A stretch of 64,000 bases of DNA from Bartonella schoenbuchensis R1 (lineage in GTDB: Bacteria; Pseudomonadota; Alphaproteobacteria; Rhizobiales; Rhizobiaceae): the NCBI RefSeq assembly GCF_002022685.1, contig NZ_CP019789.1, forward strand, positions 1,497,001 through 1,561,000. The letters are read 5' to 3'. A program made the position numbers and the translations under genes. A model generated the notes under the pieces. It saw only the letters and a program-made list of their open reading frames with translations, was not told where the DNA came from and ran no database searches. Within the stretch, counting starts at the first letter, position 1, and each line of letters begins with the position of its first letter. Positions 49,896 through 63,132 of this stretch are shown here, one piece after another.

Positions 49896-50035
49896 TAACT
49901 CCATAATGTATTGTTCTCTTTTGAAAAAAACTTAGATTATTTCATGTAATAACAAAAATCTTAAGTGAAATGATTGATTTTTTTCATTTTAAATGTTAAC
50001 AATGTCTTAATAAAGCCATTTTGCTAAGTATTTTG

Positions 50036-50068
50036 TTTTGCTTTTTTATAAAGCAAAGTGTTTTTTTA
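50036..50068 (+). terminator. Rho-independent terminator after fdxA
   Basis: TTTGCTTT (50037-50044) pairs with AAAGCAAA (50050-50057) across a five-base loop, followed by GTG and seven Ts. It separates fdxA from carD. The rest of 49896-50201 is AT-rich leader with no other gene. Confidence 0.6.
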
Positions 50069-50201
50069 TTTGTAACTGGAAACACTCAACTTCTATGCTA
50101 TATCGACCAGCATAATATGCATAAGTTGCAGAAGACTCAGTTTTCAGGCGTTTCAACTTGTTCTCCGACATCATTGTTGGTTACAAAGGGAGTAAATTAA
50201 T

Positions 50202-50786
50202 ATGGCGTCCCAGCGAAAGAAAACCTCTAGTGTTAAAGGGTTTTCAACCTCTGAATATATCGTCTACCCCACACATGGAGTGGGGCAAATTATAGCAATT
50301 GAAGAGCAGGAGGTTGCAGGGCATAAATTAAAGCTTTTTGTCATCCACTTTGCTAAAGATAAAATGGACGTAAAAGTGCCAGTTGCAAAAGCGCTTTCCA
50401 TTGGAATGCGTAAATTATCTGAATCTGATTTAGTTGAGCGTGCATTAAAAACTCTACAGGGAAAAGCACGTGTTAAACGGGCTATGTGGTCACGCCGTGC
50501 TCAAGAATATGACACGAAAATCAATTCAGGCAATCTCGTTTTCATTGCTGAAGTAGTGCGCGATCTTTTTCGTTCAGAATTGCAATCTGAGCAATCTTAT
50601 TCCGAACGCCAACTCTATGCTGCTGCACTTGATCGAATGGCGCGTGAAATTGCTATCATTAATAATCTTTCTGAAACAGAAGCTATCAATTTGATAGAAA
50701 CACACCTTACCAAAGAATCCAAACGCAAATTTAAAGCTGGAATGGATGAAGAAAAAGATGACAGCAGCGCTGTCTATGCTGCATAA
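50202..50786 (+). CDS. carD: CarD/CdnL-family transcription regulator
   Basis: A 194-residue product. The N-terminal Tudor-like RNA polymerase interaction domain begins FSTSEYIVYPTHGVGQIIAI and includes VIHFAKDKMDVKVPVAKA; the helical DNA-contacting domain follows (ARVKRAMWSRRAQEYDTKIN, FIAEVVRDLFRSE, SYSERQLYAAALDRMAREIA). CarD/CdnL stabilizes open promoter complexes, especially at rRNA and biosynthetic promoters. GGGAG precedes the start; strong terminator downstream. Confidence 0.95.
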   Translation: MASQRKKTSSVKGFSTSEYIVYPTHGVGQIIAIEEQEVAGHKLKLFVIHFAKDKMDVKVPVAKALSIGMRKLSESDLVERALKTLQGKARVKRAMWSRRAQEYDTKINSGNLVFIAEVVRDLFRSELQSEQSYSERQLYAAALDRMAREIAIINNLSETEAINLIETHLTKESKRKFKAGMDEEKDDSSAVYAA

Positions 50787-50817
50787 TAAACTATAAAATA
50801 TATATAAAAAGTACACT

Positions 50818-50858
50818 AAAACCCGTGCACTATTTATGTGAGCACGGGTTTATTTTTT
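50818..50858 (+). terminator. Rho-independent terminator after carD
   Basis: AAACCCGTGC pairs with GCACGGGTTT, with a T-rich tail TATTTTTT. It lies about 30 bases after the carD stop. From 50860 to 51147 no gene is supported. On the minus strand GCCTCA/TGAGGC near 51057-51072 followed by GGCTTTTTA could end the rpmF transcript, with lower certainty. Confidence 0.85.
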
Positions 50859-51147
50859 GCTTAACTCAAAGCCTGCTAGCAAATAAAAACACTCGTAAAA
50901 AAGTACTTCCCAAACAAGAGAGCACACATAGTTTTTTCAAGCGCCTTTACACACACGAAGAGCTCTATACACACCGCATGGCATTACTGCAAAAGCATTT
51001 TGCTTTATAATAATCTAATTTATCGGTAATTTTACATCCCACCTAAAAAGCCTTACGCCTCAACAATGAGGCTTGCTTACAAGAAACATTAAAAGGCCCC
51101 CCGTTTCATCCACTCTATTAGATCACGAGGGTGTGGAATTTCAGCAC

Positions 51148-51327
51148 TTAATCTTTAGGGGGTAAAACTGAACGCCCGCGATACATGCCTGTTTTTAAAT
51201 CAATATGATGAGGGCGACGCAATTCACCAGAATTTTTATCTTCAATATAAGTTGGTGCTTTCAAGGCATCAGCCGAACGGCGCATACCCCGCTTCGATGG
51301 AGAAGTTTTTCGTTTAGGTACAGCCAT
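51148..51327 (-). CDS. rpmF: 50S ribosomal protein bL32
   Basis: The real start is the ATG at 51327 (GGAG upstream within TTGGAGTATCTC), giving 59 residues: [55 protein letters not shown]. This is the usual length for alphaproteobacterial bL32 without the zinc-binding cysteines. In-frame sequence upstream is leader. Confidence 0.97.
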   Translation of the reverse strand: MAVPKRKTSPSKRGMRRSADALKAPTYIEDKNSGELRRPHHIDLKTGMYRGRSVLPPKD

Positions 51328-51378
51328 AAAGAGATACTCCAAATAGACTCGAAAAAGAACAAATAACACTTAAACAAT

Positions 51379-51441
51379 AACATTTGTTGTCACTTTTATG
51401 TCATTTTTGACAACAGTAATGTCACTTTTGACAACAATGTT
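51379..51441. repeat. Inverted and direct repeats upstream of rpmF
   Basis: AACATTTGTTGTCA (51379-51392) is the inverted complement of TGACAACAATGTT (51429-51441) with one mismatch. Between and overlapping, ATGTCAYTTTTGACAACA is directly repeated at 51398 and 51419. It lies 50 bases before the rpmF start and could be an operator or a leader structure. Confidence 0.7.
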
Positions 51442-52042
51442 ATAGCTTCCTATACACTGATTAAAATCTTTTGACCAGACTTTCGTTTAATTTTTTATCC
51501 GATTTTACGAGCCTATTTAAACATTTTTAATGAAAACAACATCAGTTAAGCACCAAAAAGAGAAATTCATTTTCAAACAAGCTAGGCTAAAACCAAAAAA
51601 CAATCTGTAAACTAATGGCAGATAGCCGCCATAAAGGCCTCTTAAACTAATCGGCAAGAATTAGTAACTTCCCTTCAAACAAGATAGATCAACCATAATC
51701 CTTAAAAGACTAAACACACATTAAAATAGCACAATCTTCTTCCCGCTTATAGCCACCCACTTTATCAAATCATACATCATCAAACTGCAAATCATGCATC
51801 ACTACATGAGAATATCTAAACAGCCAGACAAAAAGTAAAGATCACAACAAAAAACAAAGATCATACTAAACTTGCAGCATCCTCAAAGACTAGGCATCTA
51901 AAAACCAATCTTGCATTATTTTTGCCTGATAGAGCTCAATTTTTACCTGATAAAACTTAAAGATCATTAAAAAACCGTTTCATTCTTCGTCTTCCTATCC
52001 TAAAAAGAGCTCACTCATTTTGCAAAAACAAAGGAAGAAACG
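51442..52042. other. Intergenic region between rpmF and ispA
   Basis: AT-rich with no supported gene on either strand. CTAGGCTAAAACC, AGATAGATCAACC and AACAAAAAACAAAGATCA-like words recur loosely, but I see no clear array. A promoter for ispA is expected here. Confidence 0.4.
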
Positions 52043-52945
52043 ATGCATGAATTCATGGCCCTTCTTGCAAAACATACCCACAATATTGAAAAAAGACTTG
52101 ATACGCTTTTAAACTATAAAGCTCAAAACAATGAAATTGCTCGTCCTGAAATCTTAATCAAAGCCATGCGTCATGGCACGCTTAATGGCGGCAAACGTTT
52201 GCGTCCTTTTTTAGTTATCCAAAGTGCTGCACTTTTTGATATCCCCCTTGAACAATCTCTCGATATTGGCGTCGCATTAGAATGCGTTCATTGTTATTCG
52301 CTTATTCACGATGATCTTCCCGCCATGGATAATGACACACTACGGCGTGGAAAACCCACAGTTCATAAAGCATTTAATGAAGCCACAGCCATTCTAGCAG
52401 GCAATGCCCTTTTGACCCTTGCTTTTGAAATTATTGCCCACAAAGCCTGTGCTCTAAGCCCCCAAATAAGAATTGACCTTATCACAGCTCTTGCGCAAGC
52501 AGCAGGGCTTGGTGGTATGCTTGGTGGACAAATGCTTGACCTTGAAGCTGAAAACAAACCGCAAGATCACCACGCAATCATCACGCTACAACACATGAAA
52601 ACAGCCGCTCTTATAAGCTTTGCTTGCCAAGCAGGTGCTATAATTGGCAATGCTTCTAAAACTCAGATTGATCAACTTTCCACCTTTGGGACACATCTTG
52701 GGTTGGCTTTTCAATTAACAGATGACCTTCTTGATGTCACCATGAGTACAAAAACTCTTGGCAAAACTGCTGGAAAAGATAAAGAAGCCAATAAAGCCAC
52801 TTTAGTCAGTCTCTATGGAATTGAAAAAACACAAAAAAAACGAGATACACTCATTACTCAAGCAGAAGAACTTCTCCACCCCTTTGGTGATAAAGCAAAA
52901 CCACTCAAACAAGCAGCACACTTTATTGCCACACGCAATAATTAA
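52043..52945 (+). CDS. ispA: Polyprenyl synthetase, farnesyl diphosphate synthase type
   Basis: Condenses isopentenyl diphosphate with allylic diphosphates. The 300-residue product has GGKRLRPFLV, the first aspartate-rich motif in LIHDDLPAMDNDTLRRGKPT, GGMLGGQMLDLEAE, and the second motif in LAFQLTDDLLDVT followed by LGKTAGKDKEANKATLVSL. Length and FARM region favour FPP (C15) over longer products, but product length is not certain. AAGGAAGAAACG precedes the start. Convergent with ispG, which makes an upstream isoprenoid intermediate. Confidence 0.93.
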   Translation: MHEFMALLAKHTHNIEKRLDTLLNYKAQNNEIARPEILIKAMRHGTLNGGKRLRPFLVIQSAALFDIPLEQSLDIGVALECVHCYSLIHDDLPAMDNDTLRRGKPTVHKAFNEATAILAGNALLTLAFEIIAHKACALSPQIRIDLITALAQAAGLGGMLGGQMLDLEAENKPQDHHAIITLQHMKTAALISFACQAGAIIGNASKTQIDQLSTFGTHLGLAFQLTDDLLDVTMSTKTLGKTAGKDKEANKATLVSLYGIEKTQKKRDTLITQAEELLHPFGDKAKPLKQAAHFIATRNN

Positions 52946-53075
52946 AAAATGCCTCTCCCCTCTCTTAAAATTGTCCCTTATTTTAAAGCGCATTACACCA
53001 CTTAAACAACAAAATCATTTAAACAACAAAAGAAAAAGCAGAAACAAACCACTTGTGTCTCTCTACCCAATTTGT

Positions 53076-54320
53076 CTAGTTTTGCCCAAAACGCGTGTGG
53101 ATATAATCACCCAATATGGCTTCAAACTCTTCAGCAATATTGGGCCCACGCAAAACCTTTACCTTCTTTCCCTCAATAAAAACTGGTGCTGCTGGTTGTT
53201 CACCTGTTCCAGGCAGAGAAATGCCAATATCAGCATGTTTTGATTCCCCCGGCCCATTGACAATACATCCCATAACAGCCACCTTCAAACCTTCAACCCC
53301 AGGATATTTTTGACGCCAAACTGGCATATTCTTGCATAAATCAGCCTCAATTTTTTGCGCCAATGTCTGAAAAACCGTTGAAGTCGTACGCCCACACCCA
53401 GGACACGCAGCAACCACAGGCATAAACTGGCGAAATCCCATAACCTGCAAAAGCTCTTGGCACACCTTCACCTCTTGGGTCCTATCACCTCCTGGCTCAG
53501 GTGTGAGTGAAATACGAATAGTATCACCAATCCCTTGCTGTAATAAAATCCCCAAAGCCACTGAAGAAGCAACAATCCCCTTTGTTCCCATTCCCGCTTC
53601 TGTTAAACCCAAATGAAGTGCATGATCACAACGCTTTGCTAAAAGGCCATACACAGCAATTAAATCTTGTACATCACTCACTTTAGCCGAAAGAATAATT
53701 TGATCACGCCCCAATCCCAACTCTTCAGCAAAAAAAGCTGAATGTAATGCCGACTGAACCACAGATTCCCTCATCACTTCAACAGTCGACAAAGGCTTTT
53801 CTTGCTTTGCATTTTCATCCATAAGCCGGGTTAGTAACCCCTCATCAAGTGACCCCCAATTTACTCCAATACGTATGGGTTTATGATAACGGCAAGCCAT
53901 TTCAATAATTTCACTAAACTGCTGATCCTTTTTTGAACCAAAACCAACATTTCCAGGATTAATCCGATATTTTGAAAGAGCCTCAGCACATGCCGGGTGG
54001 GCTGCTAAAAGTTTGTGCCCAATATAATGAAAATCCCCCACCAACGGCACAAAAATGCCTAACCGCTCCAATCGTTCACGTATTTTAGGGACAGCCGCTG
54101 CCGCTTCATCCCGATCAACAGTTACCCGTACCAATTGCGAACCTGCACGCCAAAGAGCACTAATCTGCATAACTGTCGCATCAATATCGGCAGTATCTGT
54201 ATTCGTCATAGACTGGACAACAATCGGGTTATCACCACCAACAATCACATCACCAACTTTTACTCCAACAGATCGGCGACGCTCTAAAGGCTTAGATAAA
54301 TAATATGGTGCGCTCATCAA
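53076..54320 (-). CDS. ispG: 4-hydroxy-3-methylbut-2-enyl diphosphate synthase IspG
   Basis: Iron-sulfur enzyme of the MEP isoprenoid pathway. The 414-residue product has [20 protein letters not shown] near the N terminus, the TIM barrel with [10 protein letters not shown] and [25 protein letters not shown], and the [4Fe-4S] ligands in [10 protein letters not shown] plus the later Cys in [20 protein letters not shown]. Full length. Convergent with ispA. Confidence 0.97.
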   Translation of the reverse strand: MMSAPYYLSKPLERRRSVGVKVGDVIVGGDNPIVVQSMTNTDTADIDATVMQISALWRAGSQLVRVTVDRDEAAAAVPKIRERLERLGIFVPLVGDFHYIGHKLLAAHPACAEALSKYRINPGNVGFGSKKDQQFSEIIEMACRYHKPIRIGVNWGSLDEGLLTRLMDENAKQEKPLSTVEVMRESVVQSALHSAFFAEELGLGRDQIILSAKVSDVQDLIAVYGLLAKRCDHALHLGLTEAGMGTKGIVASSVALGILLQQGIGDTIRISLTPEPGGDRTQEVKVCQELLQVMGFRQFMPVVAACPGCGRTTSTVFQTLAQKIEADLCKNMPVWRQKYPGVEGLKVAVMGCIVNGPGESKHADIGISLPGTGEQPAAPVFIEGKKVKVLRGPNIAEEFEAILGDYIHTRFGQN

Positions 54321-54590
54321 CTCCCCAATTTTTAAAAATCCACTTTATCTTTTACCATCACACAAGTCATCATTATACGACCACAATACTACCCGTATCA
54401 TAAAATAATTCGAACAAACAAATGAGTCAAAAATTGACTTAAAACAAGCCAACACGCGCGCAATGATCAACATAAACCAACAACTAAGCGTTTTTCTCAT
54501 GCAACTTTTCAATTTTCAAGTCGTTTAACAAATCAGTCTTTCAATAAAATTCCAATTTAGAAGACGCTAACAATACGAAGGAGTCAATCT

Positions 54591-54881
54591 ATGTGCACAT
54601 TTCAGCCCCCCTGTTGCAGAGATACTAAAATTAAAAAACATATAGCACAATTAAAAGATGAATTGGTAACAATCAGCCGTTGGCGTCATGATAACAACAC
54701 TTCAAATACCATTTTTGACCTCTTTGACACATGGAAACAAAAAGGCCGTCACGCTCTTTATCGCATTAACAATCACACTGAAGATCTGAAAAAAAAAGCA
54801 AAAGAAAACCCTAAAACAACAATCGCACTTATTACCGGTGTTGTTCTAGCAAGCTGCCTGTTGACGCGTAAAATCAAATAA
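54591..54881 (+). CDS. Second DUF883/ElaB-like tail-anchored protein
   Basis: A 96-residue product laid out like the protein at 1065-1391: a charged helical N-terminal part (KKHIAQLKDELVTISRWRHD), a linker, and KENPKTTIALITGVVLASCLL as C-terminal membrane helix ending TRKIK. The Cys-rich start MCTFQPPCCRD is unusual. AAGGAG precedes the ATG. The hairpin at 54896-54914 (GCCCGC/GCGGGC) follows the stop but lacks a T tract. No holin-like partner follows. Function unknown. Confidence 0.65.
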   Translation: MCTFQPPCCRDTKIKKHIAQLKDELVTISRWRHDNNTSNTIFDLFDTWKQKGRHALYRINNHTEDLKKKAKENPKTTIALITGVVLASCLLTRKIK

Positions 54882-55074
54882 TCAGCTCCTCTAAAGCCCG
54901 CCCAAAAAGCGGGCATCCCCCTTCTCCAAATCCTAAAAATAACTTACATCCCATATACCAGAACGCAAATATTATAAACCCAACGACATCCTCTACTATT
55001 AGCAACCCTTTGCTATAAAAAAGCAGTACAAAAATCAAACCCAAAATAAATATCCTTTAGCCTTTTTAAATATG

Positions 55075-56058
55075 TCACGAAGTATCCACATATGTAACCA
55101 CTGACATACCAGGAATAAGCCGCTCAGCCCCTATTTGCCCAGGATCTAAAGCAATACGAACTGAAATACGTTGTGCAATTTTAGTAAAATTTCCAATCGC
55201 AGTGTTTGTCTTCAATAATGAAAACTCCGAACCTGTCGCAGGAGCAAAACGTACTACACGACCTGTTAACTTTTGATTATTTAGGGCATCAACAAAAAAA
55301 ACAACAGGCTGTCCAACGCGCATATGAGCAAGCTGTGTTTCTTTATAATTAGCAACAATCCAAATATCATCAGAAATAACAGCCACCAATTGCGTTCCAG
55401 GTAAAACATATTGCCCAACCCGTGCGCCAACAAGCCCAACTTGCCCAGCACAAGGAGAGACAATTTTGGTATGTGCCAAATTAAGCTCTGCCAGTTCAAC
55501 CCCTACCTTTGCCCCAGCAACATCTGACTGTAAACTTTGCCGTTCAAGATCCAATTGTTTTTGCAATCGGCGTTTTACTTCAAGTGTTGCTAATAATTGT
55601 GAAAGAGAAGAAGGTGGACGCGAAGCCTCATCAGTTCTTAAACTCTTCATTTCAGAACTAATATTCGATAGCTTTTGTAAATGGGCCAATTCTGATTCTG
55701 CCGCATCAATCTCTTCTTGCAAAAGCTGAGTTTGCAATAAAACACTTGCAAGCTTTGCATTCTTTGAATCAAAAATCGCCTGCGCTTGAGAAAGTTGTTG
55801 CCGAAAAAGAGTATCATCCAGTTCAAATAAAACAGTTCCCTTTTCAACTCTTTGATAATCTTGAATATAAATTTGTGTAACCACACCAGAAATCTGTGGG
55901 CTTACTAAAGTGACATCCCCCTTAACTGAAGCATTATCGGTTATTTGAATAGTGCTTACAAATGGTGGAAGTTTCCAAGCCCATAAAATTAATAAAATTC
56001 CAAAAATTCCTGATATAAACGCAACAATTGTCGCTTTCGAACGCAATGCCCTTATCAT
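55075..56058 (-). CDS. HlyD/EmrA-family periplasmic adaptor
   Basis: A 327-residue membrane-fusion protein: one N-terminal helix (IVAFISGIFGILLILWAWKL), the lipoyl/biotin-like half VSPQISGVVTQIYIQDYQRV, a coiled-coil hairpin (about residues 80-190), the second half SPCAGQVGLVGARVGQYVLP and the beta-barrel domain (YKETQLAHMRVGQPVVFFVD). It would bridge the partner MFS pump to an outer-membrane channel. It overlaps the MFS gene by four bases. Confidence 0.92.
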   Translation of the reverse strand: MIRALRSKATIVAFISGIFGILLILWAWKLPPFVSTIQITDNASVKGDVTLVSPQISGVVTQIYIQDYQRVEKGTVLFELDDTLFRQQLSQAQAIFDSKNAKLASVLLQTQLLQEEIDAAESELAHLQKLSNISSEMKSLRTDEASRPPSSLSQLLATLEVKRRLQKQLDLERQSLQSDVAGAKVGVELAELNLAHTKIVSPCAGQVGLVGARVGQYVLPGTQLVAVISDDIWIVANYKETQLAHMRVGQPVVFFVDALNNQKLTGRVVRFAPATGSEFSLLKTNTAIGNFTKIAQRISVRIALDPGQIGAERLIPGMSVVTYVDTS

Positions 56059-57731
56059 CTTTTTTCACTTTTCTTCACTAAAACTGCCTTATCTTTCCAG
56101 TTCGGCTCCACAAGAATAAAAGGGCGTAATTGATAAATAATTTTGACAAGAAAAATAATTAATACAACCGCTGCAATATAAAAATAAAGCCGAAAAACAT
56201 CATCATAAGCCAAAATATTTGCTGTCAACTTTAACTGCCCAATCAGATCAGACATGAACTGCCCACTCCCAATATTACTAGGACTTAAAGCATTATAAGA
56301 AGACGATAATAAGGCATTTATCTCATTAAAAATAAGAGGATCTGTAATAACAATTTCTTGCTTTAAACACTCAAAATGCTTATAGGCGAAAATAAATTGC
56401 AAACTCCCAAAAAAAGCTGCACTCATTAACCCTCCGGTTACCTGAGTTAGTAGAAAAATAGCAATAAAGCTTAAAACATAACTGGGGCCTCGTGCATTTG
56501 CTCTCACAAAACCATTAAATAAAGCAGGGGGTAAAAAAAGTGCATAACCAAAACCTATCAAACCTTGACTCAACATCAGATCCTCTGGACGCGTTAAGTG
56601 ATTTACATAACTATCTAAATAAGACCCAAGCGCCAAACAACTTAAAGACATAAAATAAAAATAGTCTTCACGGCCAGCGCGCAAAAAACAAACACAAATC
56701 CCGCCCCCTAAAAGCGTCCCAATGGTAACGGCAAAATACATCGGCGCCATATCACCATTTAACAAACCAAAAAGACCAAAAAAATCTGCCGCTAAAGTCG
56801 ATTGTTCTGATAAAAGAATCCTAAAGATTAGCAACACCAAAACAACTTGCACCATTTCTTTACTAAAAAGCCAGCGTAAATCAATTAAAGGGTACTCTCT
56901 ATTCAATTCAAAAATGGTTGCAATCACTAACGACAAAAGTGCAAGAGCAAGCCCCCACCCAATCCACGGTGCCTCATGCCACCAATAAAGCTTACCAACA
57001 GACATAACCATTGCATTTAAACCAAGCCCAAATGCAATCAAACTATAACTTACCCAATCGAACTTTCTAATCACCTTGTTGCATGCAACAGGTGTAAGCG
57101 GAAGAGAAAAAATACATCCCAAACTAATTAAAACAAGCCCCATCTCCATTGCTGAAAGACTAGAAAAACCCCCATTATTTTCCAGCAAATAAGGTGAAAT
57201 CAAACGCGATAAAGGAACCGCTAAAGCTGCATTCATATAATTTAAACTAAGGCCAATTGTGAATTTTTTCTCCGGTGCAAAAGCCTCCAACATATATAAA
57301 AAAGCTAATGAAGCCATTGGTGCTGCAGCAATACCAGCAAAAAAACGAATAATCAGAGCTGAACGCAAATCTGTGACAAATAATTGCAAAATACAGACAA
57401 AAACAAATCCAAGGATCGATAATTCAGCAAAAGAACGCAACCCAAATTGATAACGAATTTTAATCAACATAATCGCAACACTGACATTGGGCGCCATATA
57501 AGCAGCAACCAACCATGTCGTTTCAGTAAGTGTCGCGCGAAAATTACCAGAAAGTTGAAGAATGTTGGATTGAACCATATTTGCCCCCAAGCCATAAGCC
57601 CATTGCAAAATAAAAGAGGCAAAAATATAAACGAAACATTTCGGTAAAGGCCCTGCAAAAATAGGACCCGACTGGGGAAGATCCCCTTCACCTTCTTCAG
57701 CAGACATAATCGCGCTTTTTTTGCCGTTCAT
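56055..57731 (-). CDS. MFS efflux transporter, DHA2/EmrB-like
   Basis: A 558-residue membrane protein with about 14 helices, the count of the DHA2 family. WLVAAYMAPNVSVAIMLIKI and the RSALIIRFFAGIAAAPMASL helix match the EmrB core. With the overlapping adaptor gene this forms an EmrAB-type tripartite efflux pump; the substrate is not visible. A TolC-like channel is not in the window. It begins about 20 bases after the atpC stop, so readthrough from the ATP synthase operon is possible. Confidence 0.9.
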   Translation of the reverse strand: MNGKKSAIMSAEEGEGDLPQSGPIFAGPLPKCFVYIFASFILQWAYGLGANMVQSNILQLSGNFRATLTETTWLVAAYMAPNVSVAIMLIKIRYQFGLRSFAELSILGFVFVCILQLFVTDLRSALIIRFFAGIAAAPMASLAFLYMLEAFAPEKKFTIGLSLNYMNAALAVPLSRLISPYLLENNGGFSSLSAMEMGLVLISLGCIFSLPLTPVACNKVIRKFDWVSYSLIAFGLGLNAMVMSVGKLYWWHEAPWIGWGLALALLSLVIATIFELNREYPLIDLRWLFSKEMVQVVLVLLIFRILLSEQSTLAADFFGLFGLLNGDMAPMYFAVTIGTLLGGGICVCFLRAGREDYFYFMSLSCLALGSYLDSYVNHLTRPEDLMLSQGLIGFGYALFLPPALFNGFVRANARGPSYVLSFIAIFLLTQVTGGLMSAAFFGSLQFIFAYKHFECLKQEIVITDPLIFNEINALLSSSYNALSPSNIGSGQFMSDLIGQLKLTANILAYDDVFRLYFYIAAVVLIIFLVKIIYQLRPFILVEPNWKDKAVLVKKSEKR

Positions 57732-57753
57732 GTCTGCACTCCCTACATTCGCG

Positions 57754-58170
57754 CTACACCGCTGTTAACACACCGCCAACAGTCGTCAGTTGATGCAAAA
57801 ATTCCTCCACCGGATCATTGGCCCCACCATTTGAGCCCTCTTCCAACGCTGCACGAACTTTCAAAATCCGCTGTTCAAGCTCATCAAAAGAAAGGTGATC
57901 AACAGCAACAACAGCCTCAGCCAAAAGAGAACATCTTGAAGGTGTAATGTCCGCAACCCCTCCACAAAGAGCAAACAATTTCTCACCTGAAGATGATAAA
58001 ACGCGAATACTTCCCGGCATAAGGCGAACCATTAAAGGCGCGTGATTGGCCATAACTGTCAAATAGCCTGAAGCTGAGGGAAGAACAACCGATGTCACTT
58101 CATCTGAAAAAATAAGTTTCTCAGGTGATATAAGCTCAAACAAAAAACGCTTTGCTCTATTGTTTTCCAC
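57754..58170 (-). CDS. atpC: ATP synthase F1 epsilon subunit
   Basis: A 138-residue subunit with the N-terminal beta sandwich (FELISPEKLIFSDEVTSVVL, SGYLTVMANHAPLMVRLMPG) and the C-terminal helical hairpin (VAVDHLSFDELEQRILKVRA). It regulates and connects the rotor. Last F1 gene, 92 bases after atpD. Confidence 0.95.
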   Translation of the reverse strand: MENNRAKRFLFELISPEKLIFSDEVTSVVLPSASGYLTVMANHAPLMVRLMPGSIRVLSSSGEKLFALCGGVADITPSRCSLLAEAVVAVDHLSFDELEQRILKVRAALEEGSNGGANDPVEEFLHQLTTVGGVLTAV

Positions 58171-58262
58171 AGCAACCTCTTGTCATTCCTACGACAAATA
58201 TCCCTTACACAATTCCTCTGACATTCGTCATAGTAATTTCTTTATTTACCACAAAACTCCTT

Positions 58263-59879
<1,617 letters not shown>

Positions 59880-59892
59880 CTACCTTCTCAAT

Positions 59893-60804
59893 TTAAAGCG
59901 CTTCAGCGCCCGCAATAATTTCAACTAACTCTGTGGTAATCTGCGCCTGACGCTGACGATTATAAGTTACTGTCAATTTATTAATCATCTCACCGGCATT
60001 GCGCGATGCATTATCCATAGCACTCATCTTTGCACCCATTTCACCCGCGACATTTTCAAGCAAAGCACGAAAAATTTGCGCAGAAAGATTACGTAAAACA
60101 AGTGTCTCTAGAAGAGAAGCCGCATCAGGCTCATAACTATAAACGGCTGATTGCAAAGCTTCCCCCTTATCCCCCTTCTTACCAACACCAACTTTTTCAA
60201 CACAACATTCTTGAACAACAGACGGAATTAACCCCAAAGCTGTTGGACGCTGATTAATCACAGAAACAAATTCAGAGTAAAAAAGTGTGCATACATCAAA
60301 AGCACCCTCATTGAATAAATCAACAATGCGCTCACCAATTCTTTTTGCATCTGCAAAACCTATAGATTTTACACAACGCAAATCAATATGGTCAATCATC
60401 AGAGCCTTAAAATCACGGCGCAAAATATCAGCACCTTTTTTGCCCACAGTTAAAATTTTAACTTCTTTACCCTTAGAGAGAAGAGCGTGAATATGCTCAC
60501 GTGCACAACGAGCAATATGCGTATTAAAAGCACCACACAAACCGCGCTCAGCCGTGCAAACCACCAAAAGATGCACATTATCCAGGCCCCTACCACGCAT
60601 TAAAAGCGGTGCATCAACCCCATCAACATTAGCGCTAACATTTGCCAAAACATGAGCCATACGCTGAGCATAAGGGCGCGCAGCCTCAGCTGCCTCTTGT
60701 GCACGGTGCAATTTTGTGGCTGCAACCATTTGCATGGCTTTAGTAATCTTTTGCGTTGCCTTAACCGAGGCGATACGGTCTCTTAAAGTCTTCAGCGATG
60801 CCAT
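59893..60804 (-). CDS. atpG: ATP synthase F1 gamma subunit
   Basis: The central rotor shaft. The 303-residue product has the paired coiled-coil ends [20 protein letters not shown] and [20 protein letters not shown], with [16 protein letters not shown] at the C terminus, and the central domain with [16 protein letters not shown]. It lies between atpA (24 bases upstream) and atpD. Confidence 0.97.
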   Translation of the reverse strand: MASLKTLRDRIASVKATQKITKAMQMVAATKLHRAQEAAEAARPYAQRMAHVLANVSANVDGVDAPLLMRGRGLDNVHLLVVCTAERGLCGAFNTHIARCAREHIHALLSKGKEVKILTVGKKGADILRRDFKALMIDHIDLRCVKSIGFADAKRIGERIVDLFNEGAFDVCTLFYSEFVSVINQRPTALGLIPSVVQECCVEKVGVGKKGDKGEALQSAVYSYEPDAASLLETLVLRNLSAQIFRALLENVAGEMGAKMSAMDNASRNAGEMINKLTVTYNRQRQAQITTELVEIIAGAEAL

Positions 60805-60828
60805 CCAAACATTCCATCAATCCGTGTT

Positions 60829-62362
<1,534 letters not shown>

Positions 62363-62363
<1 letters not shown>

Positions 62364-62944
62364 CAGCTGACCTCTTTTTTCAATGCAAGCTTAAGCGAAG
62401 ACAATTTCCCCTCAAGAGAGGCATCAATCTGACATGACCCCAAGCGGACAATAAGCCCACCCAAAATCGTCGAATCGACAGACAAGCGTAGCGAAATTTT
62501 TCTCCCAACAACACCTTCCAAAGCCACGCGCAACTCCTCTTGTTGATGAACATCCAACGGATGTGCAGAAATAATATGTGCCGATGCTTCCCCACGAAAT
62601 GAAGCAACACAACACTGAAAAGCACGTAAAATATCAGACAAAGCAAAAAGTCGACGATTTTCTACAATAACACGCAAAAAATTGCGCATAATTTGACCCG
62701 CCCCTTTGTCAGAAAACCTAAAACTCTCACAAATAGAATCAAGCGTTTGAACCTGTTCTTTTGTTGAAAAAAATGGGCTTTGTATTAAGCGCTTTAAATC
62801 TGTATTGTGATCCAAAATATCCAAAAAAGATGTAAATGCCTTTTCGAAATCTTTTACATAGCCTGCTTCTTGAACCAAATCAAAAAGCGCTTGCGCATAA
62901 CGTCGGCTCGCTAATGGCAACGGCATACGAGAAAATGAATCCGA
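62363..62944 (-). CDS. atpH: ATP synthase F1 delta subunit
   Basis: The stator-connecting subunit. I choose the GTG at 62944 (product begins VSDSFSRMPLPLASRRYAQA, AAAGAGG upstream), 193 residues; the ATG at 62992 adds 16 unsupported residues. The N-terminal six-helix domain (YAQALFDLVQEAGYVKDFEK) and C-terminal signature VDSTILGGLIVRLGSCQIDA are present. First gene of atpHAGDC. Confidence 0.93.
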
Positions 62945-63132
62945 CACGAAACCTCGCCTCTTTCCTTTTAGCGATTCTTTAATCTTGATCAAACAAAATG
63001 GATCAAATATCTCAAATTTTAAGAATCTTCTTCTTGAAATTCAGAATGAACAAATTTCTTCACTCCTAGCATAGACACAACCGACTCGCAACACCACAAA
63101 GCAATGCTTTTTGAAAATTTTAAATGAAATAT

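Noticed and set aside
54896-54914. GCCCGC/GCGGGC hairpin as a terminator
   Set aside because: A stable stem but followed by ATCCCCC, not a T tract; termination not supported.
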